From: Rhodobiaceae bacterium
GTDB lineage: Bacteria; Pseudomonadota; Alphaproteobacteria; Rhizobiales; Tepidamorphaceae
NCBI GenBank assembly: GCA_020637985.1
Contig: JACKJK010000008.1
Coordinates: 140,684 to 204,683, forward strand
Direction of reading: 5' to 3'
DNA: 64,000 bases
The translations under genes were made by a program, and so were the position numbers. This document shows positions 51,142 through 58,771 of this stretch, piece by piece; the first letter of the stretch is position 1; each line of letters begins with the position of its first letter. The notes beneath the pieces are model-generated. The model searched no databases and was not told the DNA's origin. It saw only the letters and a list, made by a program, of their open reading frames with translations.

Positions 51142-51174
51142 ACCCCGGATCAGACACTTCGTGTCGTCCGGGGT
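51142..51174. repeat. Palindromic repeat with nested stem
   Basis: ACCCCGGA (51142-51149) pairs with TCCGGGGT (51167-51174). Within it GACAC (51153-51157) pairs with GTGTC (51161-51165), giving a two-tier hairpin. The ACCCCGGA/TCCGGGGT arms recur at 51373. Confidence 0.75.
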
Positions 51175-51260
51175 GACGCTTGAGCGGGTTGGGCCGCTGG
51201 TGCTCAGTTTGCGAGTTTGCGCCGTCCGGATTGGTTGGCGCCGGACCAACATCCATTCTG

Positions 51261-51284
51261 TCAATCCGGCTTTCGCCGGAATGA
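51261..51284. repeat. Short palindromic repeat (TCAATCCGGC type)
   Basis: TCAATCCGGC and GCCGGAATGA form a 10-bp stem with one mismatch and a TTTC loop. It is similar to the common TCATTCCGGC...GCCGGAATGA palindrome of many proteobacterial intergenic regions. Confidence 0.75.
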
Positions 51285-51372
51285 CGCTGTGGGTGTTGCC
51301 GCCGGCACGAAAAGGTCCCGATGGCTCGACAACGCGGCAGGGGCACAGCCGTCACGGCATACTCTCCGCGTC

Positions 51373-51418
51373 ACCCCGGACAACGCCGTGCCGAAGGCGC
51401 GAGCGCGTGATCCGGGGT
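51373..51418. repeat. Second ACCCCGGA/TCCGGGGT palindrome
   Basis: ACCCCGGA (51373-51380) and TCCGGGGT (51411-51418) are perfect complements separated by 30 nt that hold GCGCGAGCGCGTGA. It repeats the arms of the element at 51142 and ends about 40 bp before the GTA g1 start. Confidence 0.7.
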
Positions 51419-51458
51419 CCAGACGCCGGTCCGGCGATGCGACAGGACAGCGGCAGGA

Positions 51459-51857
51459 ATGACACCCGAAGACACAGACGAACGCGGCGCCGCAGCCAAC
51501 GCTACCGGCGACAGCCTCGCCGCGCTGTGGCGGGCGCTGAACCACCAGGCCGCCCGCTTCGAGCGGCGCATGGCGCAGGCAGACACAGGCGAGGGAGACG
51601 AGGCAGACACATCTCCCGTCCCGCCCGACGCCGCCACCGCCGAGAAGGACGCGCGCACCTTGAGCGTGCTGGTGCGCGCCTACGAATCCCTGAGTGATTT
51701 GTCCGGGAACACCGGCGCACCCGACAACAAGGAGGCCGATGGCGGCGGACCCGATATCGAAGCGCTTCGCCGCGAGCTTGCTGAGCGACTTGGCCGCCTA
51801 TGCCAGGACGGGGAGGGTTGGCCCGACGCTGGGCCTGCTGGGGACGGCGCATCTTGA
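51459..51857 (+). CDS. GTA g1-like protein (small terminase candidate)
   Basis: The 132-residue protein sits where RcGTA g1 lies and has similar organisation: a charged N-terminus, a central EKDARTLSVLVRAYESL helix, and the C-terminal DIEALRRELAERLGRL helix. In Rhodobacter capsulatus g1 has been shown to encode the small terminase. Its 3' end overlaps the large terminase gene by 119 bp in another frame, so the last 35 residues may be dispensable. It is the first gene of the GTA cluster here. No helix-turn-helix is obvious. Confidence 0.75.
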   Translation: MTPEDTDERGAAANATGDSLAALWRALNHQAARFERRMAQADTGEGDEADTSPVPPDAATAEKDARTLSVLVRAYESLSDLSGNTGAPDNKEADGGGPDIEALRRELAERLGRLCQDGEGWPDAGPAGDGAS

Positions 51858-52836
51858 AGCCATCTTGCGCGATTGGCGGTTTTGGGCGCGCAGGGAACAG
51901 ATACCCCCGCCGGGCGAGTGGACGAGCTGGCTGATCCTCGGCGGGCGCGGCGCCGGCAAGACGCGCAGCGGGGCGGAATTCGTCCGCGCCATGGCGCTCG
52001 GCCACCCGCCCTATGCACCGATGCCCGTCAGCCCCATCGCGCTCGTCGGCGAGACTTACGACGAGACCCGCGCCGTCATGGTGGAAGGCGCATCAGGCAT
52101 CCTCGGCGTCCACAAGTGGGAAGAGCGCCCGGTCTGGTCGCCGACGAAACGGACGCTGCAATGGCCCAATGCCGGCAACCTCGCGCCGGGCTTCCTGCGC
52201 GACGTCGTCGGCAGATACGTCGGCACGCGCCTGGGCCGGCAGGAACTCGACGGCGAGTTGATCGACGACCGGCCCGACACGCTGTTTCCGCGCGCAGTTG
52301 TCGACGCCAACCGGGTGGCGAAACCGCCGGACGATTTGCGCCGCATTGTCGTCGCGGTCGATCCTCCGGCCTCGTCTTCTACCTTGGCGGATGCCTGCGG
52401 CATCGTCGCCGCCGGTGCCGACGGCTTCGGCAACGCCTATGTGCTGGAAGACGCCAGCGTGCAGGGCGCAAGCCCCGCTGCGTGGGCGCGCCGCGCGATC
52501 GGCCTGTACAGGCGGCTTCATGCCGACCGCATCGTCGCCGAGGTCAACCAGGGCGGCGAGATGGTCGAGGCCGTGCTGCGCCAGGTGGACGCCGACGTGC
52601 CGGTGCGCCGCGTGCGCGCGACGCGCGGCAAGTGGCTGCGCGCCGAACCGGTGGCCGCTCTCTACGAACAGGGCCGCGTGCGCCATGCCGGCACCTTCGC
52701 CGAGCTGGAAGACGAGATGGCCGATTTCGGCCCGGACGGCCTGTCGGACGGGCGCAGCCCCGACCGGCTCGACGCGCTGGTCTGGGCGATCACCGCGCTG
52801 ATCGGTCCCGCCGACCCGAAGATCCGACGGGTCTAG
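51739..52836 (+). CDS. GTA large terminase with apparent in-frame internal deletion
   Basis: The 365-residue protein has the Walker A motif GGRGAGKTRSGAEF near residue 73 and the adenine-side VGETYDETRAVMVEGASG region. The nuclease domain carries acidic residues in VAVDPPASSS, EVNQGGEMV and SPDRLDALVWA. In related GTA terminases the WPNG segment is followed by about 80 residues with the Walker B DE pair and the TTTPRP motif. Here QWPN runs directly into AGNLAPGFL near residue 143, so that block is missing while the frame stays open. The length (365 against roughly 430-450 in relatives) agrees. The start at 51739 follows AAGGAGG. Confidence 0.9.
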   Translation: MAADPISKRFAASLLSDLAAYARTGRVGPTLGLLGTAHLEAILRDWRFWARREQIPPPGEWTSWLILGGRGAGKTRSGAEFVRAMALGHPPYAPMPVSPIALVGETYDETRAVMVEGASGILGVHKWEERPVWSPTKRTLQWPNAGNLAPGFLRDVVGRYVGTRLGRQELDGELIDDRPDTLFPRAVVDANRVAKPPDDLRRIVVAVDPPASSSTLADACGIVAAGADGFGNAYVLEDASVQGASPAAWARRAIGLYRRLHADRIVAEVNQGGEMVEAVLRQVDADVPVRRVRATRGKWLRAEPVAALYEQGRVRHAGTFAELEDEMADFGPDGLSDGRSPDRLDALVWAITALIGPADPKIRRV

Positions 52837-52855
52837 ATCCACCGTGTCTAGACCC
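52829..52855. terminator. Perfect inverted repeat at the terminase stop
   Basis: GGGTCTAGA (52829-52837) and TCTAGACCC (52847-52855) form a perfect 9-bp stem with a 9-nt loop, followed by TTT. The terminase stop codon lies inside the left arm. It could be a weak terminator or an attenuator between terminase and portal. Confidence 0.55.
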
Positions 52856-52885
52856 TTTGGATCTGAATCCAACGAGGAACCTTGC

Positions 52886-54064
52886 ATGACAGGACTGCTT
52901 CAACGCCTCGCGCGCTTCGCCGCGCCGGGGAGGGTGGCGCTTGCCGCCCCGCCCGACGCAAAGGCCAGCCGCACCGCCGCGCTGTTTGCCTTTCACGGCC
53001 CCGGCGAGCCGGTTTGGACCGCGCGCGATTTCCGCTCCCTGTCGCGCGAGGGCTACGAGAAGAACCCGGTCGTGCACCGCTGCGTGCGGCTGGTGGCCGA
53101 AGCGGTGGCGTCGGTGCCGTGGCTCGCCTTCGAGGGCGGCGCGGAGCTTGCCGAACACCCGCTGCTCACGCTGCTCGCGCGCCCCAACGCCGGCATGGAC
53201 GGTCAGCGCTTCGTCGAGGCGGTGACGGGCTATCTGCTGGTTGCCGGCAACGCCTACGTCGAGGCGGTCAAGCTCGGCGACACGGTACGTGAGCTGCACG
53301 TTCTGCGCCCCGACCGCATGAAGGTCGTTGCCGGACCTGATGGCTGGCCGTCTGCCTATGACTACACGGTCGGTGCTCAGTCGGTGCGCTTCGATCAGGA
53401 CGGTTCGCCGCCGCCGATCCTGCATCTCGCTTCGCTCCATCCGACCGACGACCACTACGGCATGAGCCCGCTTGAGGCCGCGCGCGCCGCCCTCGACATC
53501 CACAACAAGGCGAGCGCCTGGACCATGGCGCTGCTGGAGAACGCCGCGCGGCCCTCCGGCGCGCTCGTCTACACCTCCGAAGCGGGGTTGAGCCGCGAGC
53601 AGTACGAGCGCCTCAAGGACGAACTGGAAACCAGTTTCCAGGGCGCGGCCAATGCCGGCCGCCCGCTGCTGCTGGAAGGAGGGCTCGACTGGCGCGCCAT
53701 GGCAATGACGCCGAAGGACATGGATTTCGCGGAAGCCCGCAACGCGGCCGCCCGCGATATCGCGCTTTGCTTCGGCGTTCCGCCGATGCTGCTCGGCATC
53801 CCCGGCGACAACACCTACGCCAACTATGCCGAGGCCAATCGCGCCTTCTGGCGCCACACCGTGCTGCCTCTGCTGGGCCGCCTGTCGGGTGCTTTCACCG
53901 GCTGGCTTGGCCCCGCCTTCGGCGGCGTCAGGTTGACCCATGATCTCGACGCCATCCCCGCGCTCTCCTCTGATCGCGATGCCCTGTGGAAGCGCGTCTC
54001 GGACGCGCCGTTCCTGTCCGACGACGAGAAGCGCATCGCGCTTGGCTACGGCATCCGGGAGTGA
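52886..54064 (+). CDS. GTA portal protein (HK97-type)
   Basis: The 392-residue protein matches HK97-family portal proteins: VHRCVRLVAEAVASVPWLAF near the N-terminus, LRPDRMKVV, YGMSPLEAARAALDIHNKAS, and FGVPPMLLGIPGDNTYANYA, the most conserved block. It forms the dodecameric DNA channel at the capsid vertex. The start at 52886 follows AACGAGGA; an in-frame ATG at 52844 lies in the hairpin region and is less likely. It overlaps the next gene by 4 bp. Confidence 0.92.
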   Translation: MTGLLQRLARFAAPGRVALAAPPDAKASRTAALFAFHGPGEPVWTARDFRSLSREGYEKNPVVHRCVRLVAEAVASVPWLAFEGGAELAEHPLLTLLARPNAGMDGQRFVEAVTGYLLVAGNAYVEAVKLGDTVRELHVLRPDRMKVVAGPDGWPSAYDYTVGAQSVRFDQDGSPPPILHLASLHPTDDHYGMSPLEAARAALDIHNKASAWTMALLENAARPSGALVYTSEAGLSREQYERLKDELETSFQGAANAGRPLLLEGGLDWRAMAMTPKDMDFAEARNAAARDIALCFGVPPMLLGIPGDNTYANYAEANRAFWRHTVLPLLGRLSGAFTGWLGPAFGGVRLTHDLDAIPALSSDRDALWKRVSDAPFLSDDEKRIALGYGIRE

Positions 54065-54267
54065 GCGGCTTGGACCACCTGATCGATATCTTCGGCGCGC
54101 GCGGCGACCTGGCGCACATGGCCCTGTTCCTGTGGGCTTCCGGCGCTTGGGGCCTGCTCGCCTGGGCGCTGAAGCAGCTCGTCGCCGCCAACCGCCGCTT
54201 CGATGCCTTCGTCAACGAGATCGCCCACCTCAACGCGCTGTTTCACGAAAGGAAAAGCGATGACTGA
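54061..54267 (+). CDS. GTA g3.5-like small protein
   Basis: The 68-residue protein starts with GTG overlapping the portal stop (GTGA). It reads HLIDIFGARGDLAHMALFLW, then a hydrophobic stretch GLLAWALKQLVAANRRFDAF. It corresponds to the small head-formation protein (g3.5, RCAP_rcc01685-like) between portal and protease in RcGTA. Whether it inserts in a membrane or packs into the head is not clear. Confidence 0.78.
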   Translation: MSGLDHLIDIFGARGDLAHMALFLWASGAWGLLAWALKQLVAANRRFDAFVNEIAHLNALFHERKSDD

Positions 54268-54391
54268 GCTGATCCATGCTCTCACCGTGTGCCAGCCGGA
54301 CGAGGCCGTGCGCGGCGTCTTCCACGATTTCGCGCAGACGCTCGCCACGACCCTGCGCCGCCGCCGGGCGCGCTTGCGGAGGAAACGCTGA
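54260..54391 (+). CDS. 43-residue hypothetical peptide within the GTA cluster
   Basis: This very short frame begins with ATG overlapping the g3.5 stop by 8 bp (ATGACTGA) and follows AAAGGAAAA. It ends by overlapping the protease ATG by one base. The sequence is MTELIHALTVCQPDEAV at the start with a basic end (RRRRARLRRKR). The coupling on both sides argues that it is translated. It has no match that I recognise. Confidence 0.45.
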   Translation: MTELIHALTVCQPDEAVRGVFHDFAQTLATTLRRRRARLRRKR

Positions 54392-55059
54392 TGCGCACCG
54401 TGCAGCACAAGCCGGCGGAGGTGAAGTTCACCGACGTGGCGCTGGAGAAGGTCGCCGGCGACGGCACGTTCTCCGGCTATGCCAGCCTGTTCGAGACGGC
54501 GGACCTTGCCGGCGACATCGTCTCGGCGGGCGCCTTCGCGAAAAGCCTCGTCCGGCGCGGCGCGCCCGGCGTGCGCATGCTGTTCCAGCACGATCCGGGC
54601 GAACCGATCGGAACTTGGAGCGAGATCCGGGAAGACGCGCGCGGGCTGTTTGCGGCGGGCCGCATCAACGCCGACGTGGCGCGCGGCCGCGAGGTGCTCT
54701 CGCTGATGCGATCCGGCGGCCTCGACGGGTTGTCGATCGGCTTTTCCACGGTGAAGAGCCGGAAAGAACCATCCGGCCTGCGCCGCCTGCTGGAAGTCGA
54801 CCTGTGGGAGATTTCCGTCGTCACCTTCCCGATGCTGCCGAGCGCGCGCGTCGATGCGGTGAAGGGCGGTGGTTTGCCTTCCGAACGCGAATTCGAGCGC
54901 TGGCTGACGCGGGACGCGAAGTTCAGCCGCGCTCAGGCCCGCACCATCATCGCGACGGGCTTCAAGGCCCTGAAGACCCGGCGGGACGCGGGTTGCGGGT
55001 CAGGCCCCGGCGACATCGCCACGGCCATCCGGCGGGCAGCCGAACTCTTCGCGAGCTGA
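54391..55059 (+). CDS. GTA prohead protease (HK97 family)
   Basis: The 222-residue protein is of the U35/HK97 prohead protease family: FSGYASLFETADLAGDIVSAGAF, the conserved RMLFQHDPGEPIGTW (catalytic His candidate), and GLDGLSIGFSTV with the active-site Ser in SIGF. It would process the capsid protein during head maturation. The ATG at 54391 follows GCGGAGGAAA. The downstream capsid gene starts 30 bp later. Confidence 0.92.
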   Translation: MRTVQHKPAEVKFTDVALEKVAGDGTFSGYASLFETADLAGDIVSAGAFAKSLVRRGAPGVRMLFQHDPGEPIGTWSEIREDARGLFAAGRINADVARGREVLSLMRSGGLDGLSIGFSTVKSRKEPSGLRRLLEVDLWEISVVTFPMLPSARVDAVKGGGLPSEREFERWLTRDAKFSRAQARTIIATGFKALKTRRDAGCGSGPGDIATAIRRAAELFAS

Positions 55060-55089
55060 ACCCGCGTCACCCGAACCGAAAGGACGTTC

Positions 55090-56328
55090 ATGACTGATAT
55101 CCTTACCCGCGCGCCCGAAGCCAAGATGGCCGACAGCGCACCCTCCAGCCTCGACGTGGTCGAGGCCTTCGACGACTTCATGCAGGCCTTCGAGGCCTTC
55201 AAGGAGACCAACGACGAGCGCCTGGCGCAGATCGAATCCCGCGTCGGCGCCGATGTCGTCACCACCGAGAAGATGGAGCGCATCAACAAGGCGCTCGACG
55301 AACTTGCCTTGAAGAGCCGCCGCCTGCCGATCGGCGGCGACGCCCCGGCGCGCCCGAGCGAGGCCAAGCAGGCCTTTGAGGCCTACGTGCGCCGCGGCGA
55401 TGAGACCCGCATGCGCCGCCTGCAGGAAAAGTCGATGACGGCGGGCACCGGTTCCGAGGGCGGTTACCTCGTCGCGCCGGAAACCGAGATCGAGATCGGC
55501 CGCCGGCTGGCGCAGGTCTCGCCGATCCGCGCCATCGCCTCGGTGAGGCAGATCTCGGCGACGACCTACAAGAAGCCCTTCGCGGTCTCCGGCCCCGCCG
55601 TCGGCTGGGTCGGCGAGACGGACGCGCGACCCGAGACCACCGCGCCAACGCTGGCGGAACTGGAGTTCCCGGCGATGGAGCTCTACGCCATGCCGGCGGC
55701 GACGCAGACCCTGCTTGACGACACCGCCGTCGACATCGACGCATGGATCGCCCAGGAGGTCGAGACCGCCTTCGCCGAACAGGAGGGCACGGCCTTCGTC
55801 ACCGGCGACGGCAACAAGAAGCCGACCGGCTTCCTCGACTACACCCAGGTTGCCGAAGCCAGCTGGTCGTGGGGCAACGTCGGCTACCTGGCGACCGGCG
55901 TTGACGGCGACTTCGCCGCCACCGATCCGGCCGACAAGCTGGTCGATCTCGTCTTCGCGCTGAAGGCCGGCTACCGTGGCAACGCCCACTTCGTCATGAA
56001 CCGCAAGACGCAAGGCGAGGTTCGCAAGATCAAGGACGCCGACGGCAACTACCTCTGGCAGCCGGGCCACCAGGCCGGCGTGCCGCCGACGCTGATGGGC
56101 TTCCCCGTCGCGGAGGCCGAGGACATGCCGGACATTGGCTCTGCCGCGACGCCGATCGCCTTCGGCGACTTCCAGCGCGGCTATCTCGTGGTCGACCGGA
56201 TCGGCACCCGCATCCTGCGCGATCCCTATTCGGCCAAGCCCTACGTGCTGTTCTACACGACCCGGCGCGTCGGCGGCGGCGTGCAGGACTTCGGCGCCAT
56301 CAAGCTGCTGAAGTTCTCCGTCTCGTAA
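55090..56328 (+). CDS. GTA major capsid protein (HK97 fold)
   Basis: The 412-residue protein has an N-terminal helical scaffolding part (VEAFDDFMQAFEAFKETNDE, residues 20-100) likely removed by the protease. The HK97-fold mature capsid domain follows: TAGTGSEGGYLVAPETEIEI, SATTYKKPFAVSGPA and ADGNYLWQPGHQAGVPPTLMG. It builds the GTA head. A 121-bp non-coding stretch follows with a small CCCCG/CGGGG hairpin (56359-56372), which may reduce read-through after this highly expressed gene. Confidence 0.95.
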   Translation: MTDILTRAPEAKMADSAPSSLDVVEAFDDFMQAFEAFKETNDERLAQIESRVGADVVTTEKMERINKALDELALKSRRLPIGGDAPARPSEAKQAFEAYVRRGDETRMRRLQEKSMTAGTGSEGGYLVAPETEIEIGRRLAQVSPIRAIASVRQISATTYKKPFAVSGPAVGWVGETDARPETTAPTLAELEFPAMELYAMPAATQTLLDDTAVDIDAWIAQEVETAFAEQEGTAFVTGDGNKKPTGFLDYTQVAEASWSWGNVGYLATGVDGDFAATDPADKLVDLVFALKAGYRGNAHFVMNRKTQGEVRKIKDADGNYLWQPGHQAGVPPTLMGFPVAEAEDMPDIGSAATPIAFGDFQRGYLVVDRIGTRILRDPYSAKPYVLFYTTRRVGGGVQDFGAIKLLKFSVS

Positions 56329-56449
56329 GCCTCAAGTCCCCCGGCCCGCGCGCGTCCTCCCCGCCCGCGGGGTTCTCCCGCACGGCCTCGTCCGCCTCGG
56401 TGCGAACGGGGCCGTCGCCTTTTCGGACGCTCTCCCGGAGTGACAATCC

Positions 56450-57022
56450 ATGACCATGATCCTGGTGACGCCGCCGGCGTCTGAGCCGGTGTCGCTGGCC
56501 GAGGCGAAGGCGTTCCTGCGCCTCGACAACAGTGACGACGACACGCTGATCGATACCCTGATCGCCACCGCCCGCGTCGCGCTGGAGCTGCGCACCGGGC
56601 GCTATTTCGTCACGCAAGGCTGGCGCTACGTGCGCGACGCCTGGCCGTCGAGCAGGTTGGTCAGCCTGCCGGCTTCGCCGCTCCAGTCGGTCGATGCGGT
56701 GACGGTCTACGACGACGATGGCGACCCGGCCGTGCTGCCGGCGACCGGCTACATCGTCGACACCGCCTCCGTGCCGCCGCGCCTCAAATTGAGGTCGAGC
56801 GCGCTCGCCGATCCGGGGCAGGCGCTCAACGGCATCGAGATCGACCTGACCGCCGGCTACGGCACCGCAGCCGACGTCCCCGCGCCGCTGAAGACCGCGA
56901 TCCTGCAGCTCGTCGCGCACTGGTACGAGAGCCGCGAGCCGGTTGCATTCGGCGACGCGGCGAACCCGGTTCCGCAAACCGTCGACGCGTTGGTCGCCCC
57001 CTACAAGCTGGTGGCGCTGTGA
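56450..57022 (+). CDS. GTA head-tail connector (g6-like)
   Basis: The 190-residue protein has the gp6-type connector fold: VSLAEAKAFLRLDNSDDDTLI, ARVALELRTGRYFVTQGWRY, and LKTAILQLVAHWYESREPV near the end. These proteins form the adaptor ring under the portal. It overlaps the next gene by 4 bp (GTGA) and lies in the RcGTA g6 position. Confidence 0.9.
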   Translation: MTMILVTPPASEPVSLAEAKAFLRLDNSDDDTLIDTLIATARVALELRTGRYFVTQGWRYVRDAWPSSRLVSLPASPLQSVDAVTVYDDDGDPAVLPATGYIVDTASVPPRLKLRSSALADPGQALNGIEIDLTAGYGTAADVPAPLKTAILQLVAHWYESREPVAFGDAANPVPQTVDALVAPYKLVAL

Positions 57023-57351
57023 GCGGCGCGGGCATGATTGGCGCTATGCGCCACCGCCTCGTGCTCGAAACGCCGGTGGATACGCCGGACGGTGCCGGTG
57101 GCGCTGCGCGGGCGTGGACCACGGTTGCCACGGTATGGGCCGGCCTGCGCCCGTTCGGCGCAAGCGAACGCGTCGATGCCGACGCGGAGGAACACGCCGC
57201 GACCCACCGGGTCTTGGTCCGCTGGCGCGATGACGTGACCGCCAAGGATCGTTTCCGGCTTGGCGCGCGCATCTTCGAGATCCGCGCGCTTGCCGACCCC
57301 GACGAACGCCGGCGCTTCCTGCACATCGACGTCGAGGAGGTCAGCCGATGA
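57019..57351 (+). CDS. GTA head closure/head-tail adaptor protein (g7-like)
   Basis: The 110-residue protein matches SPP1 gp16-like head closure proteins, with RHRLVLETPVDTPDGAGGAA at the start and FRLGARIFEIRALADPDERR near the end. It starts with GTG overlapping the upstream stop codon and itself overlaps the next gene by 4 bp. It seals the head-tail interface. Confidence 0.88.
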   Translation: MSGAGMIGAMRHRLVLETPVDTPDGAGGAARAWTTVATVWAGLRPFGASERVDADAEEHAATHRVLVRWRDDVTAKDRFRLGARIFEIRALADPDERRRFLHIDVEEVSR

Positions 57352-57758
57352 TCGCCGATAGTCTCGACAAGACGCAGGCGGCCTACGCAGCGCAGTTGCT
57401 TGCCGGCAGCGCCCTGACAACCGCGCTCGGCGGGGCGCACATCTATGACGCCGTGCCGCACAGCCAGGCCTTTCCCTACGTGGTGCTGGGGCCGGGCGCG
57501 GGCCGCGACTGGTCCGGGCAGGATGCGTCCGGCGCCGAACTGACGCTCGCCTTCGACGTCTACTCCCGCGCACAGGGGCGCAGCGAGGCGGCGCAACTGG
57601 CCGGCCTCGCATCCGCCGCGCTGACCGCAAGCGAGCCGGCCATCTCCGGCTACCGCGTCGTCCTCGCCGAGGTGACCCGCATCGAGACCGACCGCCTCAA
57701 GGACGCCAGGACCTTCCGCGCGCGCATCACCCTGCGCGTGCTTATCGAGCCTGCCTGA
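57348..57758 (+). CDS. GTA DUF3168 protein (g8-like tail terminator)
   Basis: The 136-residue protein matches DUF3168: QAAYAAQLLAGSALTTALGGA, HIYDAVPHSQAFPYVVLGPG, and LTLAFDVYSRAQGRSEAAQL. DUF3168 proteins act as tail terminators, joining the tail tube to the head connector. Tight overlap with neighbours shows it is in the same operon. Confidence 0.9.
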   Translation: MIADSLDKTQAAYAAQLLAGSALTTALGGAHIYDAVPHSQAFPYVVLGPGAGRDWSGQDASGAELTLAFDVYSRAQGRSEAAQLAGLASAALTASEPAISGYRVVLAEVTRIETDRLKDARTFRARITLRVLIEPA

Positions 57759-57795
57759 CGCAGGCCCTTCCAACACCAGCAACGGAGACGCGCGC

Positions 57796-58209
57796 ATGGG
57801 CGCACAAAAGGGCAGGGACCTCGTCCTCAAGATCGACAGCGACGGGCTGGGCACGTTCCAAACCGTCGCGGGATTGCGCACGCGCAGCCTTTCATTCAAC
57901 GCCGAGGCCGTCGACATCACACACGGCGAAAGCGCCGGGCGCTGGCGCGAACTGCTCGCCGGCGCAGGCGTGCGCCGCGCCTCGTTGTCGGGCGCAGGCA
58001 TCTTCAAGGACGGCGCGTCCGATGAACTGGTGCGCTCCGTCTTCTTTGACGGGCTGAGCCGCGACTGGCAGGTGGTCATCCCCGATTTCGGCACCGTGCA
58101 GGGCGCATTCCAGGTCGTCGCGCTCGATTATGCCGGCAGCCACGATGGCGCGGTAACCTTCGAGATCGCGCTCGAGTCCGCCGGCGAACTCACATTCACG
58201 GCGGCCTGA
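57796..58209 (+). CDS. GTA major tail protein (TP901-1 family, g9-like)
   Basis: The 137-residue protein has the phage major tail protein pattern: GAQKGRDLVLKIDSDG, RTRSLSFNAEAVDITHGES, and ALDYAGSHDGAVTFEIALES. It polymerises into the tail tube. The start at 57796 follows ACGGAGACG. The next gene begins 2 bp after its stop. Confidence 0.92.
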   Translation: MGAQKGRDLVLKIDSDGLGTFQTVAGLRTRSLSFNAEAVDITHGESAGRWRELLAGAGVRRASLSGAGIFKDGASDELVRSVFFDGLSRDWQVVIPDFGTVQGAFQVVALDYAGSHDGAVTFEIALESAGELTFTAA

Positions 58210-58211
58210 CC

Positions 58212-58601
58212 ATGAGCGAGCGAAGAGCCAACCGCCGCCGCGGCGAGATCGAGGCCGAGCTCGGCGGCGAGCGCCGCATTCTCTGCCTGACTTTGGGTGC
58301 ATTGGCGGAACTGGAAACCGCCTTTGGCGTCGACGACCTGGCAAGCCTCGCCGAGCGGTTCTCGTCGGGGCGGCTGTCGAGCCGCGACTTCACCGCGATC
58401 CTTGCCGCCGCCCTGCGCGGCGGCGGCAACTCGCTCAGCGAGCAGGACATCGCAGTTCTCTCCGCCGAGGGTGGCGTTGCGGGGCTGGTCGCCATCGTCA
58501 GCGACCTCTTCGCCGTGACCTTCGGGCAGGCGGTGGACGACAGCCGCGCGGAGGGCGGCACCGCAAACCCTCCGCCAGCCGCTTCCCCTGGGCCGAGCTG
58601 A
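58212..58601 (+). CDS. GTA g10-like protein
   Basis: The 129-residue protein matches the GTA gp10 family, with RGEIEAELGGERRILCLTLG and AELETAFGVDDLASLAERF. It has a Gly/Pro-rich end (AEGGTANPPPAASPG). It probably acts in tail assembly as chaperone. Its stop overlaps the ATG of the next small gene by one base (TGATG). Confidence 0.88.
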   Translation: MSERRANRRRGEIEAELGGERRILCLTLGALAELETAFGVDDLASLAERFSSGRLSSRDFTAILAAALRGGGNSLSEQDIAVLSAEGGVAGLVAIVSDLFAVTFGQAVDDSRAEGGTANPPPAASPGPS

Positions 58602-58771
58602 TGCAATTCGGTCTTGGCGTCATGCGCCTGCCGCCGGACGCCTTCTGGAAGATGACGCTGCCCGAGATCGCCGCCGCCACGGGTAAGCCGCGCGGCGCGA
58701 TCCCCGATGCATCCGCCCTGCGCGCCCTGATGAACCTCTACCCGGACAAGGATCCCCATGGACCAGCCTGA
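58601..58771 (+). CDS. GTA small tail assembly chaperone (g10.1-like)
   Basis: This 56-residue frame reads MQFGLGVMRLPPDAFWKM, then LPEIAAATGKPRG and ALMNLYPDKDPHGPA. The LRLPPDxFWxMTxxE pattern is typical of the small tail assembly chaperone following g10 in GTAs (rcc01693-like). The ATG overlaps the g10 stop by one base and its 3' end overlaps the tape-measure start by 14 bp. Confidence 0.85.
   Translation: MQFGLGVMRLPPDAFWKMTLPEIAAATGKPRGAIPDASALRALMNLYPDKDPHGPA

Larger units (their letters stand above)
50602..51458. other. 857-bp gene-free interval before the GTA cluster
   Basis: No convincing gene lies here. The first ~300 bp are AT-rich and continue the islet of the membrane protein; then composition rises again. 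The second half holds at least four palindromic repeat units (annotated separately) and a promoter-like sequence at 50914 with a ten-codon reading frame, MLTNCALRRG, starting at 50950. The GTA-like g1 gene starts directly after it. No CtrA-like or other clear activator site for the GTA was found. Confidence 0.6.
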
